Shown: positions 1 through 12,554 of the stretch, in pieces
Position numbering within the stretch: the first letter of the stretch is position 1
Layout of the letters: every line of letters starts with the position of its first letter
Source: Urechis unicinctus
Lineage: Eukaryota; Annelida; Polychaeta; Xenopneusta; Urechidae
Direction: 5' to 3'
Length of the DNA: 64,000 bases
Assembly: GCA_034190875.2 (NCBI GenBank)
Contig: CM067354.1
Location: forward strand, 48,959,908-49,023,907
Notes under the pieces: generated by a model
Database searches by the model: none
Told to the model about the DNA's origin: nothing
Seen by the model: only the letters and a program-made list of their open reading frames with translations
Made by a program: the position numbers and the translations under genes

Positions 1-730
1 GATTTTATAATTTACAGAGCAGGAATCAATTCCTATATGGTCCTCGGGAAGGTCAAGCGTGTTACATTGTGAATATGTAACCCAGGAAAGGTTAATTATA
101 TTAAAACGGTTGTTCACAGAGTAAGTGCTTTATTCATTAACCCCGAAAAAGGCAAGCCATGATGAATTTGTCTTTGTCCTGCCATAATTGCCCAATTAAT
201 GATCGTCGTCGGCGAGGATTTGACATCGTCCACAACAACGCGGCGCGTCTCATCTCACGATCAAGGAAATTGCGATCGAACTTTTTTGGTTATTATCGTT
301 GTCGACTAATGTCCAGTCAACCACTGTACGCCCATCATCTACTGACGACATACTTTCATCAAGCGACATGTGTGGCGTCAAAAGTCTTGCCACAGTCTCG
401 AAATGAAGGACGAACCAAGCCACGTACATGTTGGTTAAACAGCAATAAACAAATGATCAAATAAGCCTTCGCTCTCACCATCTACATGATAACAATCCTA
501 TAACCGGAACTGCGTCGATAGACTTCATAAGCACAGGTTCACCATTAACAAAAAGCAATTACGAACCAACATAAGCACAGCACTACCTATAATATTGAAC
601 TGGGCTAAAACACGCATACATTTTCACTTATCAGCATTTGTTTCTGCTCCTTAGTTACGGGTATGGTGGTAACAGCTCGATGAGTGACACGGGTGTCTAA
701 GTTGATGCCCAAGGGTCATATCCTTGAATA

Positions 731-806
731 TTCAATTTGAAAAAAAGTAATAGGAAATTTCTAATTGAAAAATGTAGTCATTGAAAAATGGACCGCAATT
801 GAAAAA
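731..806. repeat. Short ATTGAAAAAT-type tandem repeat
   Basis: Four spaced copies of an ATTGAAAAAT-like 10-mer occur in an A-rich stretch (AATTTGAAAAAA, AATTGAAAAATG, CATTGAAAAATG, AATTGAAAAATA). Confidence 0.6.
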
Positions 807-963
807 TAACTTAATCTCAAATGCTATCTAATGGCAATCAAAGTTACTGTTAAAAGTGTGCAGTGACTGGCAACTTCATTTTGTGAGTTGAATGATTTGC
901 AGTTATCTTTCATTGTCTAGCGAAATTGTGAATCGCTAGCTTCAACGTCTGCATTCAAAATGA

Positions 964-1121
964 TATTGCCGCGAATGTCATTAGCACAATATCCTTGTAT
1001 GATTGTTATTGCCTCGAATGTCCTAAGCAATATATCCTTGCATGATTGCTATTGCGATAACGCACACAGTGTACGTGCTATTGTCGAAAATGCCCATCGC
1101 GATATTCGCTTGTATGGTTGC
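964..1121. repeat. ~44-bp tandem repeat, 3-4 degenerate units
   Basis: Units begin at 964, 1,008, 1,051 (shortened) and 1,080. Each starts ATTGCC, ATTGCG or ATTGTC, contains CGAATGTC-like and ATATCCTTG-like motifs, and ends TATGATTG(T/C)T. No coding signal is seen. Confidence 0.75.
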
Positions 1122-2689
1122 TATTGATGTGACGTACTAAGCTACCGTGCGCAATAACACATTTATGAGTTTATAGAGGCGGGCACACGGTGCTGGAGTA
1201 GCGTTGTTCACAACATGGTTTAGAAAGGCGCCATCCCATGAAATGAGTGAACAAATATATTCTTTGTATGATTGGTAAAGACCTTGATTAGATATGACAC
1301 TCGTCTGTCTTGCAACCATGCTGGAATGCGACACTTAACATGACGGAAAAGCTGGGTGATAGGAACATTTTCAAGTTGAATCAAAGGATTTGTTCCAATT
1401 AAGAGGCGAGGTAGAATTGACTAAATTGGCCTATGTCACGTTCGGTCAGCCATTAATATTTATAAGAGAAAATCGGATGGAATGATCAAACTAACAGCAG
1501 TAAAGGGTGCAGACACATTAGAGTCGATAGTCCAAATGCACAGTCAACAGAAACAATAATTACTAAAATTCACATTAAAAGCATTGAAAAAAGGGAAAAA
1601 AACACTGTTGACACGTAAGACTGCATCCGGATTAAAATGTTAGTCAATTAGTTACCTGTGCCTTTCAGCGTCCTGTTAAGATCATTATCGCTATATGTCA
1701 TACCTGAATGCCACCAGCAAACGATTGCAGTGAATTTGTCACGTATGCAATTGTGATGTGCGCTGAAGGAACTACCTCCAATAGCGACTTTATTTGTTTG
1801 ATTGTCGCTGGTCAGAATGACCACCATTTAAGCAGCTGCTAATTGGCCTTCTATTATCAAGTGTACATGACCCGAATGAATGTCAGAGTAAGGTTGACCT
1901 GTGCTTGTACGAATAGTCGTAATTATCTGTTGTGACTGCTTACAGGTCGTCCCACAATTCTTAACTGCATGAAGCAAGTTTTTGTAGCCTTCAGTCATAC
2001 ACTGATTGGTTTTCTGTTATATAGCCGTTTGAAGACTAATGTCTCTGCCCTTTACTTTATAGCCCACAGTGCAGTGCACTATTGGCTATTGTGTTTTCTT
2101 GGACGTTTTAGCCATGCAAAAAAAAAACTCTTCAATGACACACATTACCGCCGAACGACTAACGTTTTACTAAAAAGGACTTGCCTAAACATTTGTGATT
2201 AATGCTATTTGGAGCAAAACCGCCCATATCTACTTGATGCATGCAGTTGACTAACAGGATGTCGGTTGAATTAAATGATTTAAGAGGCGCAATTATATTT
2301 CATATCATGGCTATACTATAGTTGCCAGCAGTTTCGTGGCTGTGTGAGGTTTAAGCTTGAATGTAGGAGGTTGGACAATGAACTGGGCAATAAATAGCGT
2401 AGGATGATCTTCTGTTATCATTTGTTCGATACTGATCATGTGTACCAATTCTTTACTTCAGGGGTTCTTGTTTCGCAGTAGTTAAGTTAACCCTCACCGT
2501 AGATTATTAGCGTGGATGAGGCTCAAAGTAAATCACTGCTCCATAATCAGGCAAATAATTATGCCCCTTCCCCAATAAATCACAGCTCGCTGTCGGCATA
2601 GGTTACTTTAATTCAAAAACCCAGATTGCAGACATGGATGACAACTATTGAAACCTAGTATATGATCAGACTATAACACAACAAGTAGG

Positions 2690-5600
2690 TTAGATCTCAC
2701 AAATGGCCCGTTGAATTTGTCCTTCTTCTCTGTTTTAACCCGAAGGTTAAAGGTATTAAGGAATTGTCAAGGCAGGACACGTCTATGCTCATCTCCACAA
2801 CAGCGCACATTAATTGAATGAATGCTTTCGAAAATGGGTGCTTCAATGCCCGCAGTATGGCTAAAAAACATGTGTACATCACAAATCAAAGCACAAAGTA
2901 TTATTACCTTTTGGTAATCGTTTATTTGTGTTTGTATATATATTAGTCATCATGTACGAAACATACTCAGAGATTGAGTTATATGCTTAAGATTGAATAG
3001 AGAATCTCATTTAATGGCTAGTAAATCGGATGAAATATTCAATAGTAACATCTTTATGCAATTTATACCTTCCGAACGATATATTACTACTTGTTGTGAT
3101 AATGTGTTTGGATCATGATCATAATAACAATATAATTATCATAATAATTGTATTGCTTACGATGAACATCCTGGTCATGACAAATCGAAGATACTGTCTT
3201 AAATTATAAGTAGTGTTTGGCAAATTTTCGAGCTGGACAACATTGATGAATATTCATGGCATTGTCGACATAGATAGTCTGGCTTGACTTACATAGATAA
3301 TGAGAATTAACACTGCTTTCGCACGACTACTAATTAATCCAGGGCAAATAGCTAATGGAGGCAAATTTTAAATGGATGCTGCTCACGAACAAGATTATGT
3401 CAGTGTCGGTCAACCTATCGGTCAACTAATTTTAAGTAGAGTGCTTGTCGCCATAGGGGCATGGGAGGCTGAGTATAAATGGTAGATGTGTGAAAGCGTC
3501 GATAGCCTATCCACCGTATCCGATACACGTGTAGATCCGACGTTTACAGTGGATAAGACTGACAAAAACATGATCTGGCTCAATGGCAAATTAATGTATC
3601 GTTACCTCTGAAGTCTTAACATAATGAGTACAATGCTTTGTCCACTATGTGAGCAGTTTCGTGCAAAAAAGAGAAACATGATATCAAAAAATTATACGTA
3701 TATACAATGGCGAAAATTCACATAGCGGTATATCCTGAAGCCAATACCCGTGGCAAACGGGTCAATGTTTTTCGCAACCGATCTGGGAGATTAAAAATCA
3801 TTTGATGCTTTCTTACTCTTCATTTCGAAGATATAATTATCAATATGACACCTCTTCCGTACCATCCATCCTTACTGGTGTTGATTTATACCGGTTTGTA
3901 AGCTACGGATGCAAGTTCATAGGCTTTATGTATCGCTGTAACAACTCAGGTAATATATTATTATTTCAGTCTTCGGTTGTTTAGCTTGATGTCAATTGGC
4001 AAATTCTACGCAGGTATTTACGTCAGACGTTCGGTGGCATGGACGAATGCATACAGGTGAGGGTATCGGAGCAAAATATTAGAGAAAGTATCTGATATTA
4101 CCTATCTGATATAAGCCAAATGCTTGACAATTTCCATAAACGATGGAACGATGTGTATCATCTTCACATAATCAATGCTTTCAACCATCTCTACAATAGA
4201 AGTAAATGTGGCTTAAAAGGAATATGATTTTTTGCTACACAGAGGTCTGTTTACATTTACACATTCAATGCCGTTACGTTTATAACATATAACCTAAGGG
4301 GAAAAACGTCAAAGCGCCTGACCAAATTAGCTCAATCTTATTGCGATGTCGTTTTTGGACCGAATCTGGGACATGAGTTTTTGAATTGTTTGCAAATTCA
4401 TCCGCTACACAATATTTGGAAAAATAAGACCAGCTGCGGTACAAAATGCGCCGAAGTCACGTTGCTATACAGGGCTGTATAGTTCCAATGTGTATCAATA
4501 CCTTGTTCTGTATTCATTCACTTAGATAGCTTGGAACATAAAATGATGAAACCATGCGACAGAAAAGCTTCCACAATCTGGGTAATGAATTGTAACTTTA
4601 TTAACAGCTCTTCTATGCTCGCAATTATCTGCATTGGCAACACATGATAGAACCGCTGGCTTCATAAACGAGACCATTTATTCGACATGAAAAAAGTAGC
4701 TGCAAGCAATTTAGAAGCAAATGTGGGAACGCTCGCCCCCATCTTGCTAGTTGATAATGAATGTTACAGTAATATTAAAAGAAATAGGCTGTGTTTTGTA
4801 GTTAAGAAATGATTAGCCATCGTTGAAGGGATACTTAGAACATTGGGATGGGGAATGAGCGTTTTTCTTCAAAAAATGAGATGACGTCATTAAACGCTTC
4901 TATTGCATACTCGATAGAATGTAATATTCTTAGAAACATAACTTAAGCATTATATATGATTGTTTCTATAATATGATTTCATTTGACCCTTTGGCATTAA
5001 CACCCTCGCTGGAATACAGTTATAATGTTTAAATACAAGTATCTGAAAAATATTGTACAATGCCCATCGGTTTTTAAGAAATACAATAAATCCAATGGTA
5101 TTATTGCTGACCGTGCCGTAAGTAAGTAACAACATTAATCAGGGGGCTAAAGATATTGAAACAAAAAAAGTACCAAAATCAATTAGGAGCGCTAAAGATA
5201 TTTAAGCAAGAAAAGTACCAAAATTAATCAGGAGAGCTTAAGATATTCAAGCAAGACAAGTATTAGATTACTTTCTAGGAAAATAATATTTTTGATTAAA
5301 ATTTTTGTCAACCAAGTGTGAAGATTGCACAATGCGTGGATGTTGCTTGCATGTTGTGCCTGTTGTGTACAGAAGACGACTCCCACTATGCACTTTTTTG
5401 CAACGGATATTCCGGATGATAACAGGATATCCACCAAAATGTGACTTGTAATTTTAAAAGCAAGCGGAAATGTTAAGACATTTAGCTTTGAGTAAAGCCC
5501 GTCGTTTTTTTTATCCCATGTGTGTACTATGCAACAATTGATAAAGCCAGTTGGATAATTTACATCTATTACCGCGCCTAGTCCAAACGTGGGGCAACTT

Positions 5601-5900
5601 GCTGGCCTGACGAACATTGTATGTTGCAAATGTAACAACAATATAAGCCTGTAGCGTGGCTTCATTAAGGATTGCACAAGAGATCCATCTTTGGTATGAT
5701 TGCTGACATCCCTTGCCATGCATAACAGTTACTATGGATTAATCACATTACAATGCGCTGCTAACGCCGTTTGATTAGCTCAACTTTGTAGTGGCTCTTT
5801 GTGGGCGCTGCACTAAGCGATGGAAGATTGTGTGCTGCAAATACATTGTGATACCATTATGCAGGATCCATAGCAAGAAATGAAATATATTCACGATGAC
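2690..5900. repeat. Ancient ~5-kb duplication, copy 1
   Basis: Ordered matches to 7,650-11,450 show an old head-to-tail duplication. 2,755 matches 7,675 (GATTGTCAAG-type motif) and 3,245-3,345 matches 8,113-8,215 (GAATATTCATGGC, then ACTAATTA). 4,575-4,640 matches 9,560-9,625 (GGGTAAT-ATTGTAACTT, then GCAATTATCTG). 5,727-5,770 matches 11,265-11,310 (GGTTAATCGC-type, then CGCTGCTA). Identity is low, about 65-80% in the anchored patches. No gene is recognised. A 163-codon minus-strand frame at 5,228-5,719 is not kept in the partner copy. Confidence 0.6.
5133..5266. repeat. 45-bp tandem repeat, 3 units
   Basis: Units start at 5,133, 5,178 and 5,223. Each has AT(T/C)AAT(C/T)AGG, then GCT(T/A)AAGATATT, and ends AAGTACCAAA; the third is slightly decayed at its end. 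It lies inside the older ~5-kb duplicated segment but is absent from the partner copy, so it arose after that duplication. Confidence 0.85.
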
Positions 5901-6059
5901 AATAGGGTAGAAAAATGATGACGATGGATCTTTAGCACTTCACATAACCTAGACATCGTATCCTTAAGGCACGCCATTCAATTCCCTTATACAGTAAAGA
6001 AGTCACCATGACGATAGTCTGATTACGGTATATCTTTCCACAACAGTGTTCGATTGCTT

Positions 6060-8350
6060 ATAAAATAAATGTCATATTTATGTGATCGCAAGCAGCTAAT
6101 GTTGACTATAAACAAAGCCAAAGATATGACAGCAATCGATTGCGTCACTTCCAGTTAAGATCCCTTCTGAATTATCAGAGCAAAAGCAACAACGCAACAA
6201 CTGCCAGAAATTATTGGAGTCAATAATTCGGCTCAGTGTATCCCTGACAATTAACTTGATTTGGTCGGAAAATTCAATTGAACAGTAATAGTTGAGTGTT
6301 GACGGTAAAGGAAAGTTCCACGGAAAACCTCTGTGTGACGGATTGAAAAATTGCCCCATCGTAAAGTAACACGGCTATAGGATGAAACTTCCACATTGCT
6401 CATGAGTGACAATCCTACAGCGGATATGTGACAGTTTACTAGTGATTCAGACCAGCTCTGACCTACCCCATCTGGTATTGAATTAACTACGTAGGTTCAG
6501 AGACGAGAAACACCGACCCAGCTAATGTCACGTAATGGCTGTAGGCATCATCAATATCTGTTTATAGACTGATTGTCGATTACGCTGTGTATGTATGAGC
6601 AATCTTCACGAAACGAAATGTGTTATATCTGATGCCGAGAATCACCTAGAGACTAGGCCTCATAAACTGATTGTCGTACTTGTTGACATGTTAGTACCAA
6701 GGCAATGTATAACCAACATATATCACCGTATCACTTAAACATCGCAAATTACATCGCGCGCCACCTCTTGATTAGTAAGATTTAATTTGTCAAGTCTCCG
6801 CTTCTTACTCTGGGGTCTTACTTTATCTTTTTAATTTTCCACGAGAGCACTGCCGAGGGTGCATCATGTCTGTTCATAAATGCTGCAATCATCGTTTCCT
6901 TCAGTAGTTTTCCACGTGTCTATTGTGAGCTATCCCAGTTACTCTGAGGTACGTTCAGTCAGCAATGTCAAGAGCGTGGAATATTTTTAGGCTATCTAGG
7001 CTGGATTTTACAAGTTCTCTACCAGGCGTACTGAAAGGTAGCTTGATAATTATACACAAATGCATGCAATTAAAGCAGCTTGACATAGTCTGTAGTGAGG
7101 TGACATCGAATGAATGCCTGTAGTTAGCTCGCTAATGGCAACATATTTAAAAAGGTTTTATTTACTTGCACTGATATAATTGGGGGAGTTACGGAGCATC
7201 CATTGTGAATTAAGATGGATAGACTCACGTCTATTTATGTTAGAGTCTAAGTCAGGCTTGTGCATCTCAAACCAGTTTTCGTTTCTATTAAGTCAGGTTA
7301 ACATTTAAATGTATTGATGCATTGAATGGAAAGTGCAAGGTTTATAATGACTTAGTTACTTTAGCAGAATTTATAATAGTAACTGCTGAATACAGATGAA
7401 GCCACCAAAACATCCAATTGAATGAGAAATATGATGATATAGTACACATCTAGGCAAAAGACATTCTCTAAAGTGCCATAAGAAAGGAGTGACTCCATCT
7501 GTAAATCCCTTATATGTTGGCCGTTAACAGCTCTAACCCCTCCTCATGACAAGAGTAAATTCGGCAATGTGCATATCCATGATAGTGGTCTTCTTGAGAA
7601 CATATGCAGAGGGGCGTGAATCAGAAAATACAACATTAGATCGGGTCGCTATAATTTATATGACATCCGCATATTTAAGGGATTGTCAAGACGAACGCGT
7701 CCATCTTCCTTCCCACGTTACTACACAAAGCTCCATGATTAAATAAATGAATGTATCCGACATTAAATGCATCAATACTATTTTCTTCTGCTGACATAAT
7801 TCAACTAGCCACGAGTTGATGGCATGATTTTGTTTTATCCATTGTGCGTATGTATAATATTGATGTTACCATGCGCAAAAACATATCTTTATACAAAAAT
7901 TAAAATGAGTTGCTTGAGAAGGGAATACACACGATACACAATAATACACATGCTACTCATTTTATGGCATGTTAATTGTATGAAATAGCCAATGGGAATC
8001 AGATTATAATTTTTACCTTAGTAATGGTAAATGGTCCTGGTACATTAATTCATGCTGTCTTTAACAACAAGTAGTGGTCGGATCATAGGAAAGCCGGGCA
8101 GCACGAATGAATATTATGAATATTCATGGCGTTGTCAGCAAAGAGAGCCTGGATTGTTTTTACTTAGATAACGAGTATTGATGCTGCCTCCCCATGATTA
8201 CTAATTAGTCCTGGACACCTCGGTAATTGGAACATATTTATTAGTCCTCTATCCCGAAACCTTACATGCAAATGAATGTTTGTCAGAATGACTATGCTTA
8301 GAATGTGTGTCATCACTGGGAAAATGTTACTGAGGAAAGTTAAACGTTTT
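6060..8350. repeat. Ancient relative of the young array (matches 51.54-53.10 kb)
   Basis: Long collinear similarity to 51,540-53,100 and 58,330-59,830 is visible. Landmarks include GATCGCAAGCAGCTA (6,084), GAGAGCACTGCC (6,843), GGCGTACTGAAAGGTAGC (7,025), TATACACAAATGCAT (7,052) and TTCTTGAGAACATATGCAGA (7,591). It also has GACATTAAATGCATCAATAC (7,760) and CTAGCCACGAGTTGATGGCA (7,805). Identity looks like 75-85%. The 8-kb array unit therefore derives from sequence already resident in this locus. No gene is seen. Confidence 0.75.
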
Positions 8351-11300
8351 ATTTATTCGTACAGTAATATCTAAAATACAAAGACTATTTTAGCGCATGC
8401 CCATTAAAATTGCAGACTTTACAAAGTAGGGAACACGGTGTTGCAAAAGCGTTGTCAATATATGTGAAAGACACAGAAATGGACCAGAAAGGCGTTTCTA
8501 TGCGCTCTGATAGTGTGCGTTAGTTGAGTAAAATTCAACTAGCATTTGTAATCAAACATGTTTAGCTACTGTAGAAGTGAAAATGAATGGATTCGTGTAA
8601 ATCTGTCACGCCAGGATGTGGGCTCATATTCGCATTCGATGCTACTACAGCTTGTTTTAATGAATTGGTTGATTTTCAAATATTTGTCGAAGCGGCGAAG
8701 GTAAAAAGAGGGCCAGACTATGCATTGACCAGTAATTGTTATTTCGATTTTGTTTAGCCTTTCGTTTATAAAGGCTTTCAGTGGTTTAATGAGAATACAT
8801 GATGAACTATTCAGGTTCCTCTTCAGTGAACTTAATGACATGGCACTAGGCAAAACGACTCAACTAGGATTGTATTAATCTGGCATGTCAGTGAATTTGT
8901 AATTGTTGAATAAGGGCCGTTTGGTGTCATGTTTATAGCATAATCACAATTTGTTCTCAGTTATATAAATGATTTATTGTTACTGGGTATAATTGCCGCC
9001 AAAGAGCTGCAATTTGGTTTGCAGATGGCAAATAGATACTATTCAGCTACCCGATTCCTTTCGTAAAATGGTTCAATTCTGATTAAGCAGTTTTTTGGGG
9101 TACGAATGGAAGTAAATATTACCGGCCACCATACAACTCTTATCCGCAAAGAATCTACCTTTCATTCCATGGGATACATAGAACGGTTTTCTGTAATAAA
9201 GCGTTTTCTTGTCGAAATGAAGAGTTGAAAATATAATGGTACGATCGAACACTATTTGCCATAGTGTCTTGCTGAGTGTTTTATAATTCGGGCAATTCAG
9301 TTCAAACCGCAACGTACATTAGCGGCTTACACTGTGTGTAATCAGGCTCGGATATATAGATACTGTTCGATCTCACAGAGATCAATCAAGTACAAAGTAA
9401 ACTTCATAACATATAACTGCGTATAAGAGTCTTAGCAAATGGACAGAGTTTTTAATAGATGCATTTTATAGAACCCAGTAAGCTTGTTCTTGTTTTATAT
9501 CCAGTCACTTAGATCAGAATAGAGAGTTATTGAAGCACGTGGCAAGAAAAAGGCTTTCACAGCACGGGTAATTTATTGTAACTTGTGTTTAAGTCTTGCC
9601 CAATGCTGTGCGTTCATATTTGCAATTATCTGTCCCGATGAAGACAGATCATGAATGCAATATTTACAAATGACATAAACAAATAAAAATAGAAAATGAC
9701 CAATAAAAGATATGATAATTCATTGATGCACATATTACATTCGAACGACTTATATTATACCCAATAGAGCAATTAAAAAGCCATTAAGGGTTAATGAATC
9801 AGTGTTTGTCCGTGTAAGATTTAGAGCAATACCGCTCCATTGGATTGCATAATTTGATTTAAATTGATTAAATTTACGTTATATAAGCCACACGTAACAG
9901 CAGCTAAGCACCGTTAACTTCTATAATGAAGAATAGTGAAATAGTGCACCTTAAGATTGGGACATATAAGTAATGTGACATATTCGAGAGTTAGAGGTCC
10001 ATTTACAACGGGAATGTCGCCTCGGAGAGTGTTCAGAATAATGCAACAGTAGGGTGATAATAGGAACTTCATAGCTCAAGTTACATTATATAGTATAGCA
10101 TATGGCAACAGTGGATGAAATTACATCAGTCCAACACGAAACTCGCATGCTGACGTACTGTGGAGGAGTTTAAGAAGACACATTAGCCGTAAATGCTTAG
10201 GTTTACACACAAAGACGTTGGTATTGTTTTGGGAATTGGTTCATTGAACTGATCAAGCGATTTCATGTAAGAACATAATACAATATTTAAATAGTGTTAT
10301 TAATGTCGATGCATTACAAACCATGACAGAATCGTTGACTCCAAAAAAAGGCCATTAAACAAAAATATAAGTAATTTCCTTCAGAATATTACATATATTA
10401 GATGTATTAACAATAGTTGCGAGCAGTTTCCGGATAATAAAATCAGTAGAATGATCTATTTGTTCTTATTTTCACATTCGTCAATGTTTCCAACAGCACC
10501 ACTACTGTATTTCAGGAGTTCTTGCTATGGTTGGCCTTGAATTGACCATGCACATTTAACAAATGTTGGAGCGCTCGACCAAATCTTGCCAGTCAATAAT
10601 GCAATTGAATTTGTGATGCCACTGTAATTGTAAAAGAATTAGGCTATAATTATCATAGTCTTGACTACCTTAGTCGCCGTTGACGCATAGAATGCTGCTG
10701 TGCCAAACGAGTGACATGACATCGTCAGGGACTTTTATGGTGCGTAGATCAAATACTCTTAGGAATGTAATATTCTCAGGACTCTTCAGCATCATATGCG
10801 TGTGCTGCTTTGATAACATACTTCTACTATAATCAAAAAAGCCCCCGCTTGTATACAATTAAATGTAATATTTGTACATTACCAGTGTAAAGCACATGAA
10901 TGTTACCGTCATTTAATTTTTATATACATAGTAATGTGAAGATGATTTATTTTTCACAGGGATATCACGGATGATAACACGATGTCTAACGACATGCGGT
11001 GTGTAGCATTAAGAACATTCATGATTTGCTAGGTTGTACAACATTGAGGAAAGCGCCTGGCTCATAGTTAAATATCCCTCGACGATGCTTCACTGCGTCA
11101 TGTCAGTTGGATGATGTATCATCATTACTTTATAAGACACAAAGGTGGGTTGAGCGTGACACAAATTCAATAGTATGTACCGAATAAACAAACCAAAACA
11201 GTACTCATCATGCTTGATCCATGGACTTCATTAAAATCATCGCTGCCGGTCCTTGCCACACATCACAGTTATTACGGGTTAATCGCAAAACAACTCGCTG

Positions 11301-11450
11301 CTATAACGGTATAATTGTATAACATTATCGTAAGCTTCATAATCTAATGATGTAATATCGTCCGCTACAAACATTGTGTTAGCATGACACAGAGCCCATG
11401 CCAATCATTCAAGCTATGCCGATGAATAGGGCTAGAAATTTAATGATGAC
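7650..11450. repeat. Ancient ~5-kb duplication, copy 2
   Basis: This is the partner of 2,690-5,900, offset 4.9 to 5.8 kb depending on accumulated indels. It contains no recognisable gene; its open frames are short and differ from those of copy 1. Confidence 0.6.
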
Positions 11451-11619
11451 AATAGCCTATCTACGGAAAATTCAGCACTAAAATGATTTGAGATAACCAT
11501 GATATTGTCTTGCTCACACTCTTCCATGGTAGTCTAAGATGTCATGGGAATGTTACAGATGTGCGATGGATGTTAAGTTAGAATCCAATTTCCATCACCA
11601 TCTACAGTAACGACACCCA

Positions 11620-12240
11620 CATGGATTTACCGCCACCTGGCAAATGTTTGTCCGTGAGAAGAATGTATAAAATACTCATGTGTTAACAACTTAATCAATG
11701 CAAATTGATCGAATGTGTGCACAAATGGTTTCAACCGATTTTGGCTTCTGCTGAATCACATCATGGATTACATCTCCTAAATTGTCAACTACGCGAGAAC
11801 ACTATGTTAACCCAGATGAAACGGAAAAGTAAGTGAATATCGTGATGTCAACACCGAACATATCTGTGTATGTTATCGACAATGGGTTTCAGAAGATGGT
11901 CTCAAATTACGTCGTTGACATCTACCGAGTAACTATTTAGCCACTCGAAAACTAATGACTTTATTTGCTTTCACTTTAACGGTGGTCGGCTTGAGAGCTC
12001 GAGTTAATCTTTAACCTGTGAATTTACAGCACGTTATTACCAAATGCAAAGCAATTTCACGCACCACAGTAATACATTGACACCTGTAAAATGAACAATA
12101 ACAATTAAACAGCATTATGACCTTGCCATCATTTACAATTTTAGTGCCTTATATGGTATGGCTGGGCTTATTTATGATGGAAACCATAAAGACAACTGAT
12201 AAAACATCAATATTTGATTGTCCCCAGATATGGCGGTGCT
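11620..12240. repeat. Ancient relative of the array unit start
   Basis: This matches 47,287-47,900, 55,430-56,030 and 62,095-62,550. Landmarks are CTTAATCAATGCAAATTGA (11,691), GTTATCGACAATGGGTTTCA (11,873), GCACCACAGTAATACATTGA (12,061) and GCATTATGACCTTGCCATCA (12,112). The segment has no open frame corresponding to the one in unit A. Confidence 0.7.
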
Positions 12241-12516
12241 GTCAGGATATTATTATTTATTCGCGTAGAGAATACATTTAAGTACCATCTGAATAACCGT
12301 ATCCATTGCTTTGATTGGATTTTAGGTTTGTTTTATCAATGGCTCTAATCTGGGCGAGAATATACCCAAAGACCCAGGGCAGATAACTGGCGTTTGGGCT
12401 AGTGATCGGAAAGCTTTTGTAGATGGCAATCTGAAGTACATGTACAATCAATGATAGCTTCCCTTATTCAACAAAATATAGCCATTCACGGGACAGTTGA
12501 TGTGTGAATGTGCAAG

Positions 12517-12554
12517 GCGCGCGCATGTGTGTGATTTGTGTGCTTTGTGTGTGT
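12517..12554. repeat. Alternating purine-pyrimidine GCGCGCGCATGTGTGTG and GT run
   Basis: A GC/GT alternating stretch at 12,517-12,533 is followed by an interrupted (GT)n up to ~12,554. It is a typical Z-DNA-prone composition. Confidence 0.6.

Larger units (their letters stand above)
1..2689. other. Non-coding, no gene recognised
   Basis: AT-rich sequence with only short, composition-like open frames. Apart from the two tandem repeats noted separately, 1,150-1,250 resembles 8,400-8,500 (CACGGTG followed by AGCGTTGT and GAAAGGCG). This hints that the old duplication system extends here. Confidence 0.6.

Noticed and set aside
159..464. 101-codon plus-strand frame near the window start
   Set aside because: Low-complexity basic composition, no motif, no splice or neighbour support; consistent with chance in 64 kb.
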